64,000 nucleotides of DNA from Prochlorococcus marinus XMU1419 (GCF_017695955.1 NZ_JAAORO010000001.1:124001-188000); one strand, 5' to 3'; counted from the first letter of the stretch, positions 28,321 to 38,343 are shown. Notes: generated from the sequence alone by a model not told the origin. Program-made: numbers and translations.

Positions 28321-28920
28321 TTAATTTTTATTTGTAAGTAATGGTTCTGATGATTTTTCAATCAACTCTTGATCAACAGGTAATCCTGTCGAAATATCTT
28401 TGCTCATTACATCTCTTCTAGCTAAAACTATAGCCCCAATCATTGCCATTAAAAGTAAAACTGAAGCTACTTCAAATGGGAGTAAATAATCACTAAATAG
28501 ATGTTCACCAATTCTGATAGTTGATTCTTCTCCTATAGAGGTTTGAGGACTAGATAAGCTCCATACATCGGTCAAATCAACTCTTATAAGGAGGCTAAGT
28601 AGGGTTAAACATATCGATGTTGATATTATTCTTCTCGATTTGATGTCATTGATGGGCTTTAAATCTTCTTTTTTATTGACAAGCATTATTGCAAAGATTA
28701 TTAAAACATTAACTGCACCCACATAAACTAAAACTTGCGCTGCGGCAACAAAACTTGCATTTAAAAGAAGATATAATCCTGCCACACTCATAAAAACTCC
28801 TCCTAGAAGAAAGGCAGAATAAACAATACTTTCGAGCAACACAACACCAAGTGCTCCAATAAGGATAACTAAAGAAAGAACTGTAAAACAAATAATTTGA
28901 GTTGTTATTGCAATAGACAT
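28321..28920 (-). CDS. ndhG: NDH-1 subunit 6 (NdhG)
   Basis: Membrane subunit of NDH-1 (NuoJ homologue), 199 aa with five predicted helices. The characteristic helix AAQVLVYVGAVNVLIIFAIM is present at about residues 60-79, and the last helix is near VASVLLLMAMIGAIVLARRD. The C-terminal tail is hydrophilic. It lies 13 bases after ndhI and 15 before ndhE on the same strand. Confidence 0.95.
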   Translation of the reverse strand: MSIAITTQIICFTVLSLVILIGALGVVLLESIVYSAFLLGGVFMSVAGLYLLLNASFVAAAQVLVYVGAVNVLIIFAIMLVNKKEDLKPINDIKSRRIISTSICLTLLSLLIRVDLTDVWSLSSPQTSIGEESTIRIGEHLFSDYLLPFEVASVLLLMAMIGAIVLARRDVMSKDISTGLPVDQELIEKSSEPLLTNKN

Positions 28921-28933
28921 AAATTAATAGAAA

Positions 28934-29560
28934 TTAATTGTTTGGACTAGAAACTTTATCTTTATTTTCGTTGGATTCAGGTCTCATCCAATCATAGACT
29001 TCTTCAGGTAATTTACCAACTCTAGTATCTGAAGCTGGGATTTCATGAGGGTCCATGACACCTTTAGGAAGATATGCAAGTTCTCTTAGAGGTTTGACTG
29101 AGGGATCTGTTGTGACGTTTGTGGGTAATCTACCAAGTGCAATATTGTCAAAATTAAGATTGTGCCTGTCAAAAGTAGCTAATTCATACTCTTCGGTCAT
29201 TGATAGACAATTGGTCGGACAATATTCAACACAATTTCCGCAGAATATACAAACTCCAAAGTCAATAGAATAATTTCTAAGTTCCTTTTTTTTGGTTTCT
29301 TTATTCATTACCCAATCAACTACGGGTAGATTTATGGGGCATACTCTCACGCAAACTTCACAAGCAATACATTTATCGAATTCATAATGTATTCTTCCTC
29401 TATACCTTTCAGAAGGTATTAATTTTTCATATGGATATTGAACAGTTACAGGTCTTCTTCGAAGATGATCAAAAGTTACTGATAAGCCATTATATAAATA
29501 TTTACCAGCATTTAATGCTTCTTTAATATAGCTATTTATTTGTTGAAGGAAATTTTTCAT
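28934..29560 (-). CDS. ndhI: NDH-1 subunit I (NdhI), iron-sulfur
   Basis: Ferredoxin-like subunit that holds two 4Fe-4S clusters and passes electrons towards the quinone site. The 208 aa protein has both motifs, [12 protein letters not shown] and [12 protein letters not shown]. An amphipathic N terminus docks on the membrane arm, and the C-terminal tail after about residue 165 is the usual variable, acidic extension. It is second in the ndhA-I-G-E run, 69 bases after ndhA. Confidence 0.96.
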   Translation of the reverse strand: MKNFLQQINSYIKEALNAGKYLYNGLSVTFDHLRRRPVTVQYPYEKLIPSERYRGRIHYEFDKCIACEVCVRVCPINLPVVDWVMNKETKKKELRNYSIDFGVCIFCGNCVEYCPTNCLSMTEEYELATFDRHNLNFDNIALGRLPTNVTTDPSVKPLRELAYLPKGVMDPHEIPASDTRVGKLPEEVYDWMRPESNENKDKVSSPNN

Positions 29561-29629
29561 TTTGAAGAATTCACTTAATAATTTTATTTTAGTGGATTAA
29601 TTTTAAATTTAAGTATTTTTACTTAAAAT

Positions 29630-30748
29630 CTAACCACCAAAGAATTGCGGAAAAGTAAGTTTTAATCCTGCAGTTATCAAAAGATTAGCAAGAGAAATTG
29701 GAAGAAGAAACTTCCATCCTAGATCTAATAGTTGATCTATTCTTACTCTGGGAGTTGTCCAACGTAATAATATTGCAATGAAAACTAAAAGATATGCCTT
29801 CAAAACTGTCATTACGATTCCAATCGATGCAGTAAAAACTTGTATGAGGGGTGCATTAATGGGCAAATTTAGAAACTTCGCTATTAACTCAACTGGAATA
29901 GGAAAACCCCATCCTCCCAAATAAAGTATTGATACTAATAAAGCTGAAAGGATTAAATTAATGTAACTGCCAAGGTAGAACAATGCGAATTTCATTCCTG
30001 CATATTCAGTTTGATATCCTGCAACTAATTCTTCTTCAGCTTCAGGTAAGTCAAATGGAAGTCTTTCACATTCTGCAAGAGCGCAAATCCAAAAAATTAT
30101 AAAACCAACTGGTTGTCTCCAAATATTCCAACTTAATATTCCAGCACCACTTTGTTGGTTGACAATATCAATAGTACTTAGAGAATTTGTCATTAGTACG
30201 ATAGCCAATACAGATAGAGCTAGAGGTATTTCATAACTTATTGATTGAGCTGCTGCTCTTAATCCTCCTAATAATGAGTATTTATTGTTTGATGCATATC
30301 CGCTCATAAGAAGTCCAATTGGCTGGATACTGCTTAAAGCGATCCATAGGAAAATTCCAATACCAACGTTACTTATCAAAAGGTTTTTTCCAAAAGGAAC
30401 AATTAGCCATGAGAGAATAACTGGGACAAGAACTAATATAGGCCCTGCAGTAAAGAGGACTCCATCTGCTTTAGCAGGAATAATATCCTCTTTGACAAGT
30501 AATTTAAGACCATCTGCAATTGGTTGGAGGACGCCAAGCGCTCCTGCATATTCAGGACCTATTCTTTGTTGAGCAGCAGCTGATATTTTTCTTTCAAGCC
30601 AAACTGTTACTAAAACGCCAACAACTGCCGCTACTAAAACCAAAAGCATAGGTAGAGGAAGCCAAATTAAATGAGCAATTTCACTAGAAAAACCAAAACC
30701 TTTTAAAAGTTCATTAAAACTATATTCGAGATCTAATCCGTATTCCAA
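29630..30748 (-). CDS. ndhA: NDH-1 subunit 1 (NdhA)
   Basis: Membrane subunit (NuoH homologue) that forms the quinone chamber of NDH-1, 372 aa with eight helices. Family blocks include [34 protein letters not shown], the acidic loop [20 protein letters not shown] and [11 protein letters not shown]. It is the first gene of the ndhA-I-G-E-nadK run and lies 75 bases downstream of gltA on the same strand, so it may have its own promoter in that gap or be read from gltA. Confidence 0.96.
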   Translation of the reverse strand: MEYGLDLEYSFNELLKGFGFSSEIAHLIWLPLPMLLVLVAAVVGVLVTVWLERKISAAAQQRIGPEYAGALGVLQPIADGLKLLVKEDIIPAKADGVLFTAGPILVLVPVILSWLIVPFGKNLLISNVGIGIFLWIALSSIQPIGLLMSGYASNNKYSLLGGLRAAAQSISYEIPLALSVLAIVLMTNSLSTIDIVNQQSGAGILSWNIWRQPVGFIIFWICALAECERLPFDLPEAEEELVAGYQTEYAGMKFALFYLGSYINLILSALLVSILYLGGWGFPIPVELIAKFLNLPINAPLIQVFTASIGIVMTVLKAYLLVFIAILLRWTTPRVRIDQLLDLGWKFLLPISLANLLITAGLKLTFPQFFGG

Positions 30749-30823
30749 AATTTTTTGTTATTTACTTAATAGATTAACTCTTCACAAACAATATGTGTGT
30801 TTTTTTATGAAAAGCTGCAAATA

Positions 30824-31969
30824 TTATTCTCTATTTTCTAGGTTGATCCAATTTCTTGGTTCTGAACCTGTATAGATTTGTGACGGTCTGAAAATTCTAT
30901 TTGCTCCAAGTTGCTCTCTCCAATGAGCTAACCAACCTGCCACTCTAGATATGGCAAAAATAGGAGTAAATAAATCACGAGGAATACCAAGTTTTCTATA
31001 AACAAGACCAGAATAAAAGTCCACGTTAGGGAATATACCCTTAGGTCCAAGTCTTGGGATTGCCTCTGCCTCCAGTGATTTAGCCACTTCATACATTTCA
31101 TCTGCTCCAAATCTAATAAAAAGCTCTTCTGCAAGTTTTTGAAGAATTATTGCTCTTGGGTCTTTAACTTTATATTCTCTATGGCCGAAGCCCATTATCT
31201 TACTTTTATTTTTTATCGCGTTATCTAAAAAAGACCCGGCATTTTCTGGGGTTTTAATCTCTTCTAACATTGCGATCACATCCTCATTTGCTCCTCCATG
31301 CAGTGGGCCAGCGAGGGTCCCTACTGCAGAGGCGATGACAGCATATGGGTCTGTAAGAGTGCTCGCAGTTACTCGAGCGCTAAATGTACTTGCGTTTAAA
31401 CTATGTTCGGCATGTAGAATTAGACACCTATCAAAAACTTTAGCAGCTATAGGATCTTGTTCTTTTTCGGTCAGCATGTAAAGAAAATTTGATGAGTAGG
31501 TTAAATCATCTCGTGGTTGAATGGGATCTTGTCCTTTTCTTATAAGTTGAAACGCAGCAATCATAGTAGGTATTTTTGCTATTAGTCTTATTACAGCGTT
31601 GTAAATGTAATTAGGATCATCTATTGCTCTACGTGAATAGAAAAGCCCCAAAGAAGCGGCACTAGATTGAAGAGCGTCCATAGGATGACCCGTTGCGGGA
31701 AAACATTTCATCATATCTCTGACTCTAAAACTTAACCTTCGATGCATTTGAACTTCTTGTTCAAAATCTCTCAGTTGAATAGCTGTAGGCAATTCACCCC
31801 AAATCAATAGGTAAGCAGTTTCTAAAAAACTGCTTTTTTTGCATAGTTCTTCAATGGAGTAGCCTCTGTACAATAATTTACCTTTATTGCCGTCAATATC
31901 ACAGATAGATGAATTAGTAACTGGGACACCCTCTAATCCTGGTTTTAAAATTAGTTTGTTGCTATCCAA
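30824..31969 (-). CDS. gltA: Citrate synthase
   Basis: Condenses oxaloacetate and acetyl-CoA to citrate, feeding 2-oxoglutarate for nitrogen assimilation. The 381 aa protein has catalytic His blocks LHAEHSLNAST, GPLHGGANE and GFGHREYKVKDPR and the Asp in PNVDFYSG. The short form without an extra N-terminal domain is usual for cyanobacteria. It heads a minus-strand run with the ndh genes. Upstream, on its strand, a TTGACT (32013-32008) may be part of a promoter, but no clear -10 follows. Confidence 0.95.
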   Translation of the reverse strand: MDSNKLILKPGLEGVPVTNSSICDIDGNKGKLLYRGYSIEELCKKSSFLETAYLLIWGELPTAIQLRDFEQEVQMHRRLSFRVRDMMKCFPATGHPMDALQSSAASLGLFYSRRAIDDPNYIYNAVIRLIAKIPTMIAAFQLIRKGQDPIQPRDDLTYSSNFLYMLTEKEQDPIAAKVFDRCLILHAEHSLNASTFSARVTASTLTDPYAVIASAVGTLAGPLHGGANEDVIAMLEEIKTPENAGSFLDNAIKNKSKIMGFGHREYKVKDPRAIILQKLAEELFIRFGADEMYEVAKSLEAEAIPRLGPKGIFPNVDFYSGLVYRKLGIPRDLFTPIFAISRVAGWLAHWREQLGANRIFRPSQIYTGSEPRNWINLENRE

Positions 31970-32093
31970 ATCCTTAATTCGATACTAAATAGTTATAGAT
32001 TAAAGATAGTCAAATAATTTTTAATTAACCACAAGTTATTAACTTCACAAAAATTTCAATTGATTGTCTTTCAAAGTTTTTTTAATGAATTTA

Positions 32094-33554
32094 TTAAAGT
32101 ATTTTTAATATTGTTTCTGTATAAAGAATTGGATTTTTTTCAGGAATAGATTGCCTAATGATTTCTATAGATTCATCATTAGAAATTTTTAAAATATTTT
32201 TAATGAGAAAATTAAGATCTTGCAAATCAGTAAAATTTTTAATTGTATTAGAATTTTCATCTTTGATGTCAACTTTTGCATAAAGAAAAGTAGATCTATC
32301 TTTGTTACTTTTTAGGTTTAAAAATTTTTTTGAGATTGATTCTAGTTTTTTACCATTTATTAAATGGTTACTTATGATTTGTAAATCTTTTGATTCTATT
32401 GAAAAGATATTTTCATAAGTTAATTCTTTTATAATATTTTCTTTTTCTTCAAGAATATCTTTAGAATAAATCGAGTAGATGTCTTCATTTTGTTTCAAAG
32501 TATATTTATTAAAATCTTTTAGTTTTTTCAAAGCACTGAAATCAAATTGATCTTCATTATTTTTTTCAAATGCAATAAGCCAATCTTTTTTTGAATTGAG
32601 AATTAAGATGTTTTGATTTGCATTATGATTAAGATCTTCAAAAAAACTTTGTTCAAAATCATTTATTAAAGGTTTAATGAATTTGTCAAAACTTTTTACA
32701 TTGCTAAAAATTGAAACTTCAGGATTATCTTTATTATTATTATCTTGATTTATTAGCTTATCGTAAGTAAAAATATCAAGATTTTTTTTATTATTAAGCA
32801 AATATGATTTTAAAAACAAATGTTTATTTTTTAAATCAAATGTTGTAGCTATAATATCTTCATTATTCTCAGTAAAAATTTCTTTATTAAAAAATATGCT
32901 TTCCGGAAATTTTTTCGTAAATAATAGATTTTTTTCGTTTTTTAGTCCAGAAAGTTCTCCTTCATATTCAAATTTTTTTTCTTTAAAATGATAACTTGAG
33001 TTAATACTATTTTTGATTAAGTTTTTATCTGATGAAGCAATTACATAATTATCTTCGGTCCGATATATAAAGTTAAGGAAATTCATTTTATCTTCTCTAT
33101 TAATTGAAATTAATTCATCAACTTGATCAATTTTATTAGGCAAATGTAATAAATCATCTATTGTTTTTTCTGGCTTAATTTTAAAAACAATCAAAATATC
33201 ATCTTTAAGTTTTTTATTGTTCTCAAAAGTTGAGATTATAAGTTCATTATCATAAATATCTTCAAATTTGTTTTTACCTAGATCTATACCTAAGTAATCG
33301 AATATAGAATCTTTTATTAAAAAAAAGTTATCTTGATTTTTTGAATTTTTATCTTTTTCATTATTGTTAATAATATCAAAACTATCTAAATTTGAAATAA
33401 ATAATAATTTATTTTTTTCAGGAATATACTTTAGGATATTTAGTTGCTCAATATTTGTACTTTGTTCTTTATTTTTATTAGCAGAAATTTTTTTAAAACC
33501 AAAAAAAAGTAATAAAGAAAATAATAGTATTATTGCTATTATTCTAAGTTTCAT
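32094..33554 (-). CDS. DUF3352-type membrane-anchored protein
   Basis: Protein of 486 aa from the ATG at 33554 (a TTG two codons earlier is less likely). It begins with a single hydrophobic helix (IIAILLFSLLLFFGF, about residues 6-20) that could be an uncleaved signal anchor, followed by a large soluble domain rich in Asn, Lys, Asp and Ile. The segment LKYIPEKNKLLFISNLDSFD and repeated predicted beta/alpha units resemble the cyanobacterial DUF3352 family, whose function I do not know. Composition is extreme even for this genome, which suggests relaxed constraint. It lies downstream of gltA in map order but upstream in transcription. Confidence 0.75.
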   Translation of the reverse strand: MKLRIIAIILLFSLLLFFGFKKISANKNKEQSTNIEQLNILKYIPEKNKLLFISNLDSFDIINNNEKDKNSKNQDNFFLIKDSIFDYLGIDLGKNKFEDIYDNELIISTFENNKKLKDDILIVFKIKPEKTIDDLLHLPNKIDQVDELISINREDKMNFLNFIYRTEDNYVIASSDKNLIKNSINSSYHFKEKKFEYEGELSGLKNEKNLLFTKKFPESIFFNKEIFTENNEDIIATTFDLKNKHLFLKSYLLNNKKNLDIFTYDKLINQDNNNKDNPEVSIFSNVKSFDKFIKPLINDFEQSFFEDLNHNANQNILILNSKKDWLIAFEKNNEDQFDFSALKKLKDFNKYTLKQNEDIYSIYSKDILEEKENIIKELTYENIFSIESKDLQIISNHLINGKKLESISKKFLNLKSNKDRSTFLYAKVDIKDENSNTIKNFTDLQDLNFLIKNILKISNDESIEIIRQSIPEKNPILYTETILKIL

Positions 33555-33643
33555 TATCAATGTTTATTTTTATTTTTAACAATAAATTTCCCACTGCAAC
33601 TTAATTTATTAAATTGTAAATAACAAATAATTTATCCTCTCAA

Positions 33644-33994
33644 TTGGGAAATTATCCAAAATCTATAAATGCCTCTAATCTCAATGATTGGTTGAATTCT
33701 GAGAAAGAAGATCCAGTTTTGATTGATGTAAGAGAACAGTCAGAGCTTGAACTAGCTCGTTTCTCAAGAAAATTTATACATATACCAATAAGTAAAGTCA
33801 CATCTGAATACGTTAAAGAAATATTTGCTGATTTATTAGACAGAGAAATTGTTGTAAGCTGTCATGCAGGAATAAGAAGTTATAATTTTTGTCAATGGTG
33901 CTTAGATAATAATATTGTGAGCGAAATATGGAATTTGGAAGAGGGTATTGATGGATGGAGTAGATATATTGACCCATCAATTCCAAGGTATTGA
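33644..33994 (+). CDS. Rhodanese-like domain protein
   Basis: Single rhodanese domain of 116 aa. The N-terminal LIDVREQSELELARF is the family start motif, and the active-site loop is VVSCHAGIRS with the sulfur-accepting Cys. The C-terminal LEEGIDGWSRYIDPSIPRY is typical. It may carry sulfane sulfur; the true substrate is unknown. The start is TTG at 33644: a stop lies upstream in frame (33617) with no ATG or GTG between. It is divergent from the DUF3352-type gene and abuts trpB tail to tail with no gap. Confidence 0.88.
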   Translation: MGNYPKSINASNLNDWLNSEKEDPVLIDVREQSELELARFSRKFIHIPISKVTSEYVKEIFADLLDREIVVSCHAGIRSYNFCQWCLDNNIVSEIWNLEEGIDGWSRYIDPSIPRY

Positions 33995-35239
33995 TTAAAT
34001 ATCTAATGAAGATGCAACAGTATTAACATCTTTGTCACCTCTTCCTGAGCAATTGATAACTATATGAGTATCTTTTTCAAGAGTCGGGCATAATTTATCC
34101 AGCCATGCAAAGGCATGGGCAGTTTCAAGTGCCGGAATAATTCCTTCAAGTTCACTAACAAGTCTCAAAGCATCTAAAGCCTCTTGATCTGTGACTGATC
34201 CATATTCAGCTCTACCTATATCTTTTAAATGGCTATGTTCAGGCCCTACTCCTGGGTAATCTAAACCTGCACTTATTGAGTGAGCTTCTTGTACTTGACC
34301 ATTATTATCTTGTAAAAGAAGACTCATTGATCCATGCAAAATTCCAACTGATCCTTTAGTGATAGTTGCGGCATGTTTGTCAGTATCAACTCCGCTTCCA
34401 GCAGCTTCAACACCAATTAGTCGTACAGATGTTTCTTTCACGAAAGGATGAAAAAGGCCCATTGCATTTGATCCACCACCTACACAAGCAAGTAAAATAT
34501 CCGGCAAAGTCCCAAATGATTCCAGACATTGATTTTTAGTTTCTTCTCCAATAACTGCATGAAAATCTCTCACAATCTTCGGGAAAGGGTGCGGACCTGC
34601 AACTGATCCTAAAATGTAGTGTGTCGTTTCTACATTAGAAACCCAATCTCTAATGGCTTCACTAGTAGCATCTTTAAGTGTTGCAGTTCCCGAATTTACA
34701 ACTTTAACTTCAGCTCCTAGAAGTTTCATTCTGAAGACGTTAAGTGATTGTCTTTTTATGTCTTCAGCACCCATATAAATAATACATTTCAAGCCAAATC
34801 TCGCACAAACAGTAGCCGTAGCAACTCCATGCTGACCCGCTCCAGTTTCTGCAATTATTCTTTTTTTGCCCATTCTTATTGCTAATAAAGCTTGTCCAAG
34901 GGCATTATTAATTTTGTGAGCACCAGTATGATTTAAATCTTCTCTTTTGAGCCATATTCTTGGAGTAGCTTGTTTAGTTTTGTAATGTTCAGTAAGTCTT
35001 TTGGCTTCATAAAGTGGAGTTTCTCTTCCTACATAAGTCTTAAGAAGATGATTTAATTCTTCTACAAAAAGTTTATCGTTCCATGCATTTGATGCAGCTG
35101 TTTCAAGTTCAAAAAGAGCAGGCATTAGAGTTTCAGGAACATATTGACCACCATATTTTCCAAATCTCCCCTCTTTGGAGGGTTGATTTAAATCGTCATT
35201 TTTATAGTTTTGATCTTCGCGAGAAAATGTACTTACCAC
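33995..35239 (-). CDS. trpB: Tryptophan synthase beta subunit
   Basis: PLP enzyme that joins indole and serine to tryptophan. The 414 aa protein has the PLP-lysine block [15 protein letters not shown], the catalytic Glu region [14 protein letters not shown] and the phosphate-binding [10 protein letters not shown]. About 25 N-terminal residues precede the core [13 protein letters not shown], as usual. The start is a GTG at 35239. The alpha subunit gene is not adjacent, so trp genes are dispersed here. It is divergent from the eIF1-like gene. Confidence 0.96.
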   Translation of the reverse strand: MVSTFSREDQNYKNDDLNQPSKEGRFGKYGGQYVPETLMPALFELETAASNAWNDKLFVEELNHLLKTYVGRETPLYEAKRLTEHYKTKQATPRIWLKREDLNHTGAHKINNALGQALLAIRMGKKRIIAETGAGQHGVATATVCARFGLKCIIYMGAEDIKRQSLNVFRMKLLGAEVKVVNSGTATLKDATSEAIRDWVSNVETTHYILGSVAGPHPFPKIVRDFHAVIGEETKNQCLESFGTLPDILLACVGGGSNAMGLFHPFVKETSVRLIGVEAAGSGVDTDKHAATITKGSVGILHGSMSLLLQDNNGQVQEAHSISAGLDYPGVGPEHSHLKDIGRAEYGSVTDQEALDALRLVSELEGIIPALETAHAFAWLDKLCPTLEKDTHIVINCSGRGDKDVNTVASSLDI

Positions 35240-35287
35240 TTTTTCTATAGAATAAGTATTAACTAACTATAGATTATATTTAAAATA

Positions 35288-35599
35288 ATGGGAAAAAAGA
35301 ATTGGATCGAATTTGATAATCAAGAAAAAAAGTCTGTAGAAACAGCTAAGCTTGATACTCTTAATAAAAGATCAAAAATAAATATTTCAAAACAAAAAAA
35401 AGGTAAAAAGGGCAAGACTATAACTTTAATTGGAGGTTTAGGAACTCAAGATGAAATTTTATTAAAAGAATTACTAAAAAAAATTAAAGTTTTTTGTGGT
35501 ACGGGAGGAACATTAGTTGATAAAAATATCCAGTTACAGGGTGATATGGTATCGAAATCAATTGACTTTCTTCGTAAAGAGGGTTTTCATAATTTATGA
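35288..35599 (+). CDS. eIF1/SUI1-like translation factor (YciH family)
   Basis: Protein of 103 aa. The C-terminal half (about 37-103) is the SUI1 fold: KGKTITLIGGL, LLKELLKKIKVFCGTGGTL with the conserved CGTGGT, and IQLQGDMVSKSIDFLRKEGF. The N-terminal half is basic and probably flexible. Bacterial YciH binds the small ribosomal subunit and can favour correct initiation in vitro, but its role in cyanobacteria is unclear. It is followed by cysC 30 bases downstream on the same strand. Confidence 0.88.
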   Translation: MGKKNWIEFDNQEKKSVETAKLDTLNKRSKINISKQKKGKKGKTITLIGGLGTQDEILLKELLKKIKVFCGTGGTLVDKNIQLQGDMVSKSIDFLRKEGFHNL

Positions 35600-35629
35600 A
35601 ACAAGGGTTAGGATAGGTTTTTAATTTTG

Positions 35630-36265
35630 ATGATCCAAAAAATGAAAGAACAAGATCAAACAAAGTCAACCAATATAAAGTGGCACAATTTAACTATTGA
35701 TAGAGAAAAGTTGGAGAAAATGAGAGGTCATAAAGGTATGGTTATCTGGTTTACAGGTTTATCTGGTTCTGGTAAGAGTACTTTGGCAAACGCTTTAAAT
35801 GAAGTACTACACTTAGATGGCTTTTCGACCTATGTTTTGGATGGAGATAATATTAGACATGGTTTATGTAAAGATCTTGGGTTTTCGGATGAAGATAGAG
35901 AAGAAAATATAAGAAGAATTGGAGAAGTTGCGAATTTATTTATGAATGCTGGGATAATAACTATTACAGCTTTCGTTTCTCCATTTATTAGCGATCGAGA
36001 TAAGGTGAGAAAAATTATTGGATCTAAGGATTTTATTGAAGTTTATTGTTCTGCAGATATCACAGTTTGCGAAAATAGAGATACTAAAGGTCTTTATAAA
36101 AAAGCTCGTTTAGGAGAAATTAAGGAATTTACAGGCATTTCTAGTCCATATGAAGCTCCTAATAATCCAGAAATTGTTGTTGATACAGGTTTGTTAGATT
36201 TAAATGATTCCATTGAAAAAGTTATCAACTACCTTAAAAAAGAAAACTTTCTTAAAAAGGCCTAA
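35630..36265 (+). CDS. cysC: Adenylylsulfate kinase
   Basis: Phosphorylates adenosine 5'-phosphosulfate to PAPS in sulfate assimilation. The 211 aa protein has the P-loop GLSGSGKST, the LDGDNIRHGLCKDLGFS motif with the substrate Arg/His, and FISDRDKVR plus EVYCSADI in the lid region. No sulfurylase domain is fused. Start choices are TTG 35627, ATG 35630 and ATG 35642; I take the ATG at 35630, though 35642 is equally possible. It converges on purE with 14 bases between. Confidence 0.92.
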   Translation: MIQKMKEQDQTKSTNIKWHNLTIDREKLEKMRGHKGMVIWFTGLSGSGKSTLANALNEVLHLDGFSTYVLDGDNIRHGLCKDLGFSDEDREENIRRIGEVANLFMNAGIITITAFVSPFISDRDKVRKIIGSKDFIEVYCSADITVCENRDTKGLYKKARLGEIKEFTGISSPYEAPNNPEIVVDTGLLDLNDSIEKVINYLKKENFLKKA

Positions 36266-36279
36266 TGTAAATATAGGTG

Positions 36280-36816
36280 TCATTTTTTTTGAAGATAATT
36301 GTCAGCTCCAATAGTTGATAACTTACTATTTTTATTTCTTACCTGTGTATGAAGATTTTCTCTGAATTCTTTTAAATTTTTCTTTATGGATTCATCAAAT
36401 AAACTGATTATCTCTATTGCCAATAATCCAGCATTCTGGCCTCCATTAATTGCAACTGTTGCGACTGGAATCCCAGCTGGCATTTGAACAATTGATAGAA
36501 GAGAGTCAATCCCCTTAAGGGCCTTACTTTCTACTGGTACTCCAATTACAGGAATGCAAGTTATGGATGCCAGCATTCCTGGAAGATGAGCAGCACCACC
36601 AGCACCGGCAATTATTACTTTTATGTTTTCTGATTCTGCATTTTTTGCATATTCCATCATTTCAATAGGTGTTCGATGTGCAGAAAGTATACAAACTTCA
36701 GTTTTTATTCCAAATTCTCTTAAAATATCAATAGCAGGTTTCAATGTTTCTAGATCTGAATCACTACCCATTACGACAGCGATTTTATAAATATTTTTAG
36801 AATTCAATTCTGACAA
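36280..36816 (-). CDS. purE: N5-carboxyaminoimidazole ribonucleotide mutase
   Basis: Moves the carboxyl group from N5-CAIR to C4 in purine synthesis. The 178 aa protein has the class I motifs [15 protein letters not shown] with the catalytic His and [11 protein letters not shown]. Partner PurK is not adjacent. It is divergent from chlM. Confidence 0.95.
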   Translation of the reverse strand: MSELNSKNIYKIAVVMGSDSDLETLKPAIDILREFGIKTEVCILSAHRTPIEMMEYAKNAESENIKVIIAGAGGAAHLPGMLASITCIPVIGVPVESKALKGIDSLLSIVQMPAGIPVATVAINGGQNAGLLAIEIISLFDESIKKNLKEFRENLHTQVRNKNSKLSTIGADNYLQKK

Positions 36817-36837
36817 AATAACAAATCAATTCTTTCC

Positions 36838-36866
36838 TATAATGGCGTGCAATTAATTTGGCGCCA
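36838..36866 (+). promoter_or_regulatory. chlM -10 element and palindromic leader
   Basis: A perfect TATAAT at 36838-36843 sits in the purE/chlM gap. Directly after it, TGGCG at 36843-36847 can pair with CGCCA at 36862-36866, and the second arm is itself within the palindrome TGGCGCCA (36859-36866). These are among the few G+C-rich bases in the gap and would lie at the 5' end of the chlM transcript. No good -35 is seen at the right spacing. The elements are seen; their function is inferred. Confidence 0.4.
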
Positions 36867-36905
36867 GTTAGTTAATATAAAAAGAATAAATTTTCATAGA
36901 AAACT

Positions 36906-37604
36906 ATGACGTCTAATAAGATTATTGAAAAAAGTGAAGTTAGGGATTATTTTAATGGCACTGGCTTTGAAAGATGGAATAAAATTTATAGCAAATCTGA
37001 TGAAATTAATACAGTTCAGAAAAATATTAGGAAAGGACATCAAAAAACTGTAGACGATGTGGTCTCATACATCGAAAATTATCCTGAACTAACAAAAAAA
37101 AGTTATTGTGATGCAGGATGTGGTGTAGGAAGTCTGTCTATACCTTTACTAAGACTTGGCATAAAAGAACTACAGGTGAGCGATATTTCTTCTGAAATGA
37201 TTAAAGAAACAAAAAAACGTATCAAGGAGTTAGGTTTGACTAAAGGTAAAATAAAATATGAGGTTTGTGATCTTGAAAAATTAAAAGGATTATTTGATGT
37301 TGTAGTTTGTTTAGATGTATTTATTCATTATCCTCAACCGATTGCTGAAGAAATGGTCCAACATCTATGCGATTTAAGCAAAGAAAAACTAATCGTTAGC
37401 TTTGCTCCTTATACTCCGGTTCTTGCTGTTCTAAAAAATATTGGGAAATTATTTCCTGGGCCAAGTAAAACTACAAGAGCATATACATTAAAAGAAGAGG
37501 GCATTATTAATGCTGCTAAAGAAAGAGGATTTAAAGTGGTTAAAAAGAAATTAAATAAAGCTCCTTTTTATTTTTCAAAACTAATTGAATTCGAGAAAAT
37601 TTAA
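36906..37604 (+). CDS. chlM: Mg-protoporphyrin IX methyltransferase
   Basis: SAM-dependent O-methyltransferase of chlorophyll synthesis, making Mg-protoporphyrin monomethyl ester. The 232 aa protein has the N-terminal VRDYFNGTGFERWNKIYS block specific to ChlM/BchM, the SAM loop CDAGCGVGSLSIPLLR and the LIVSFAPYTPVLAVLKNIG region. It ends four bases before the convergent rre1. Confidence 0.94.
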   Translation: MTSNKIIEKSEVRDYFNGTGFERWNKIYSKSDEINTVQKNIRKGHQKTVDDVVSYIENYPELTKKSYCDAGCGVGSLSIPLLRLGIKELQVSDISSEMIKETKKRIKELGLTKGKIKYEVCDLEKLKGLFDVVVCLDVFIHYPQPIAEEMVQHLCDLSKEKLIVSFAPYTPVLAVLKNIGKLFPGPSKTTRAYTLKEEGIINAAKERGFKVVKKKLNKAPFYFSKLIEFEKI

Positions 37605-37608
37605 TAAT

Positions 37609-38337
37609 TTATTTTACCAAATGATTTTCAAGTGCATAACGAACCAATTCTGTTCGGCTAGATGTACTTGTCTTGATAAAAAGTCTACTTACATATTTTT
37701 CAACATTTCTAATAGATGTTTCAAGCTGCCTTGCAATTTCCTTGTTCATCAGCCCTTCTGCTACTAGTTGCAGTACACTTGCTTCTCTTGGAGTAAAAGT
37801 AGGAAGATTTAATTTATTTTCTGAATTAGTGGGATTTTGGTCTGTGAGCATAGATTTTATTTCAGTAATTTGCTTCGCCATTTTGCTTACATCAATATCC
37901 GCGAATCGTGCGGCTTCTTTAAGTAAACGTTCTTGTCTGTTGATTACGTTTTTTACTCTTGCAGCTAATTCATCAGGGTCGAAAGGTTTGGAAATATAAT
38001 CATCAACTCCTGCGAGATAACCTTCTGTTCTGTCTAGGGTCATTCCCTTTGCAGTTAGAAAAATAACAGGAGTTCCTCCTAATTTTTCATCCTCTCTAAT
38101 TTTTTCTAATAAAGCATAACCGTTAGCTCGTGGCATCATAATATCGCTTATTATTAAATCAGGAAAAACTGTTTGAGCTTTTTCCCAACCATCCTCTCCA
38201 TCAACTGCAATAAATATTTCAAAGCCTTCATCTTCTAGAAATGTTTTAACAGCTGTTCTTAATCCGGGCTCATCATCAACTAATAAAATTCTTGATTTTC
38301 TTACCGGTTCATTATTTATTTGATTAATTTCATTCAT
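37609..38337 (-). CDS. rre1: Response regulator Rre1 (Ycf29)
   Basis: NarL-class response regulator of 242 aa. The receiver domain occupies about residues 14-130, with Asp21/Asp22 and phosphoacceptor Asp65 in LIISDIMMPR. A LuxR HTH fills residues 175-240 (FTPREASVLQLVAEGLMNKE, SIRNVEKYVSRLF). The long linker and sequence match Ycf29/Rre1, paired with Hik2 or Hik34 in other cyanobacteria and tied to salt, heat and redox responses. No kinase is nearby. It is divergent from the cysteine desulfurase gene. Confidence 0.88.
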   Translation of the reverse strand: MNEINQINNEPVRKSRILLVDDEPGLRTAVKTFLEDEGFEIFIAVDGEDGWEKAQTVFPDLIISDIMMPRANGYALLEKIREDEKLGGTPVIFLTAKGMTLDRTEGYLAGVDDYISKPFDPDELAARVKNVINRQERLLKEAARFADIDVSKMAKQITEIKSMLTDQNPTNSENKLNLPTFTPREASVLQLVAEGLMNKEIARQLETSIRNVEKYVSRLFIKTSTSSRTELVRYALENHLVK

Positions 38338-38343
38338 TTTTTG

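Noticed and set aside
36281-36340. T-run near the cysC/purE junction as a terminator
   Set aside because: There is a run of T but no stable G+C-rich stem before it that I can see.
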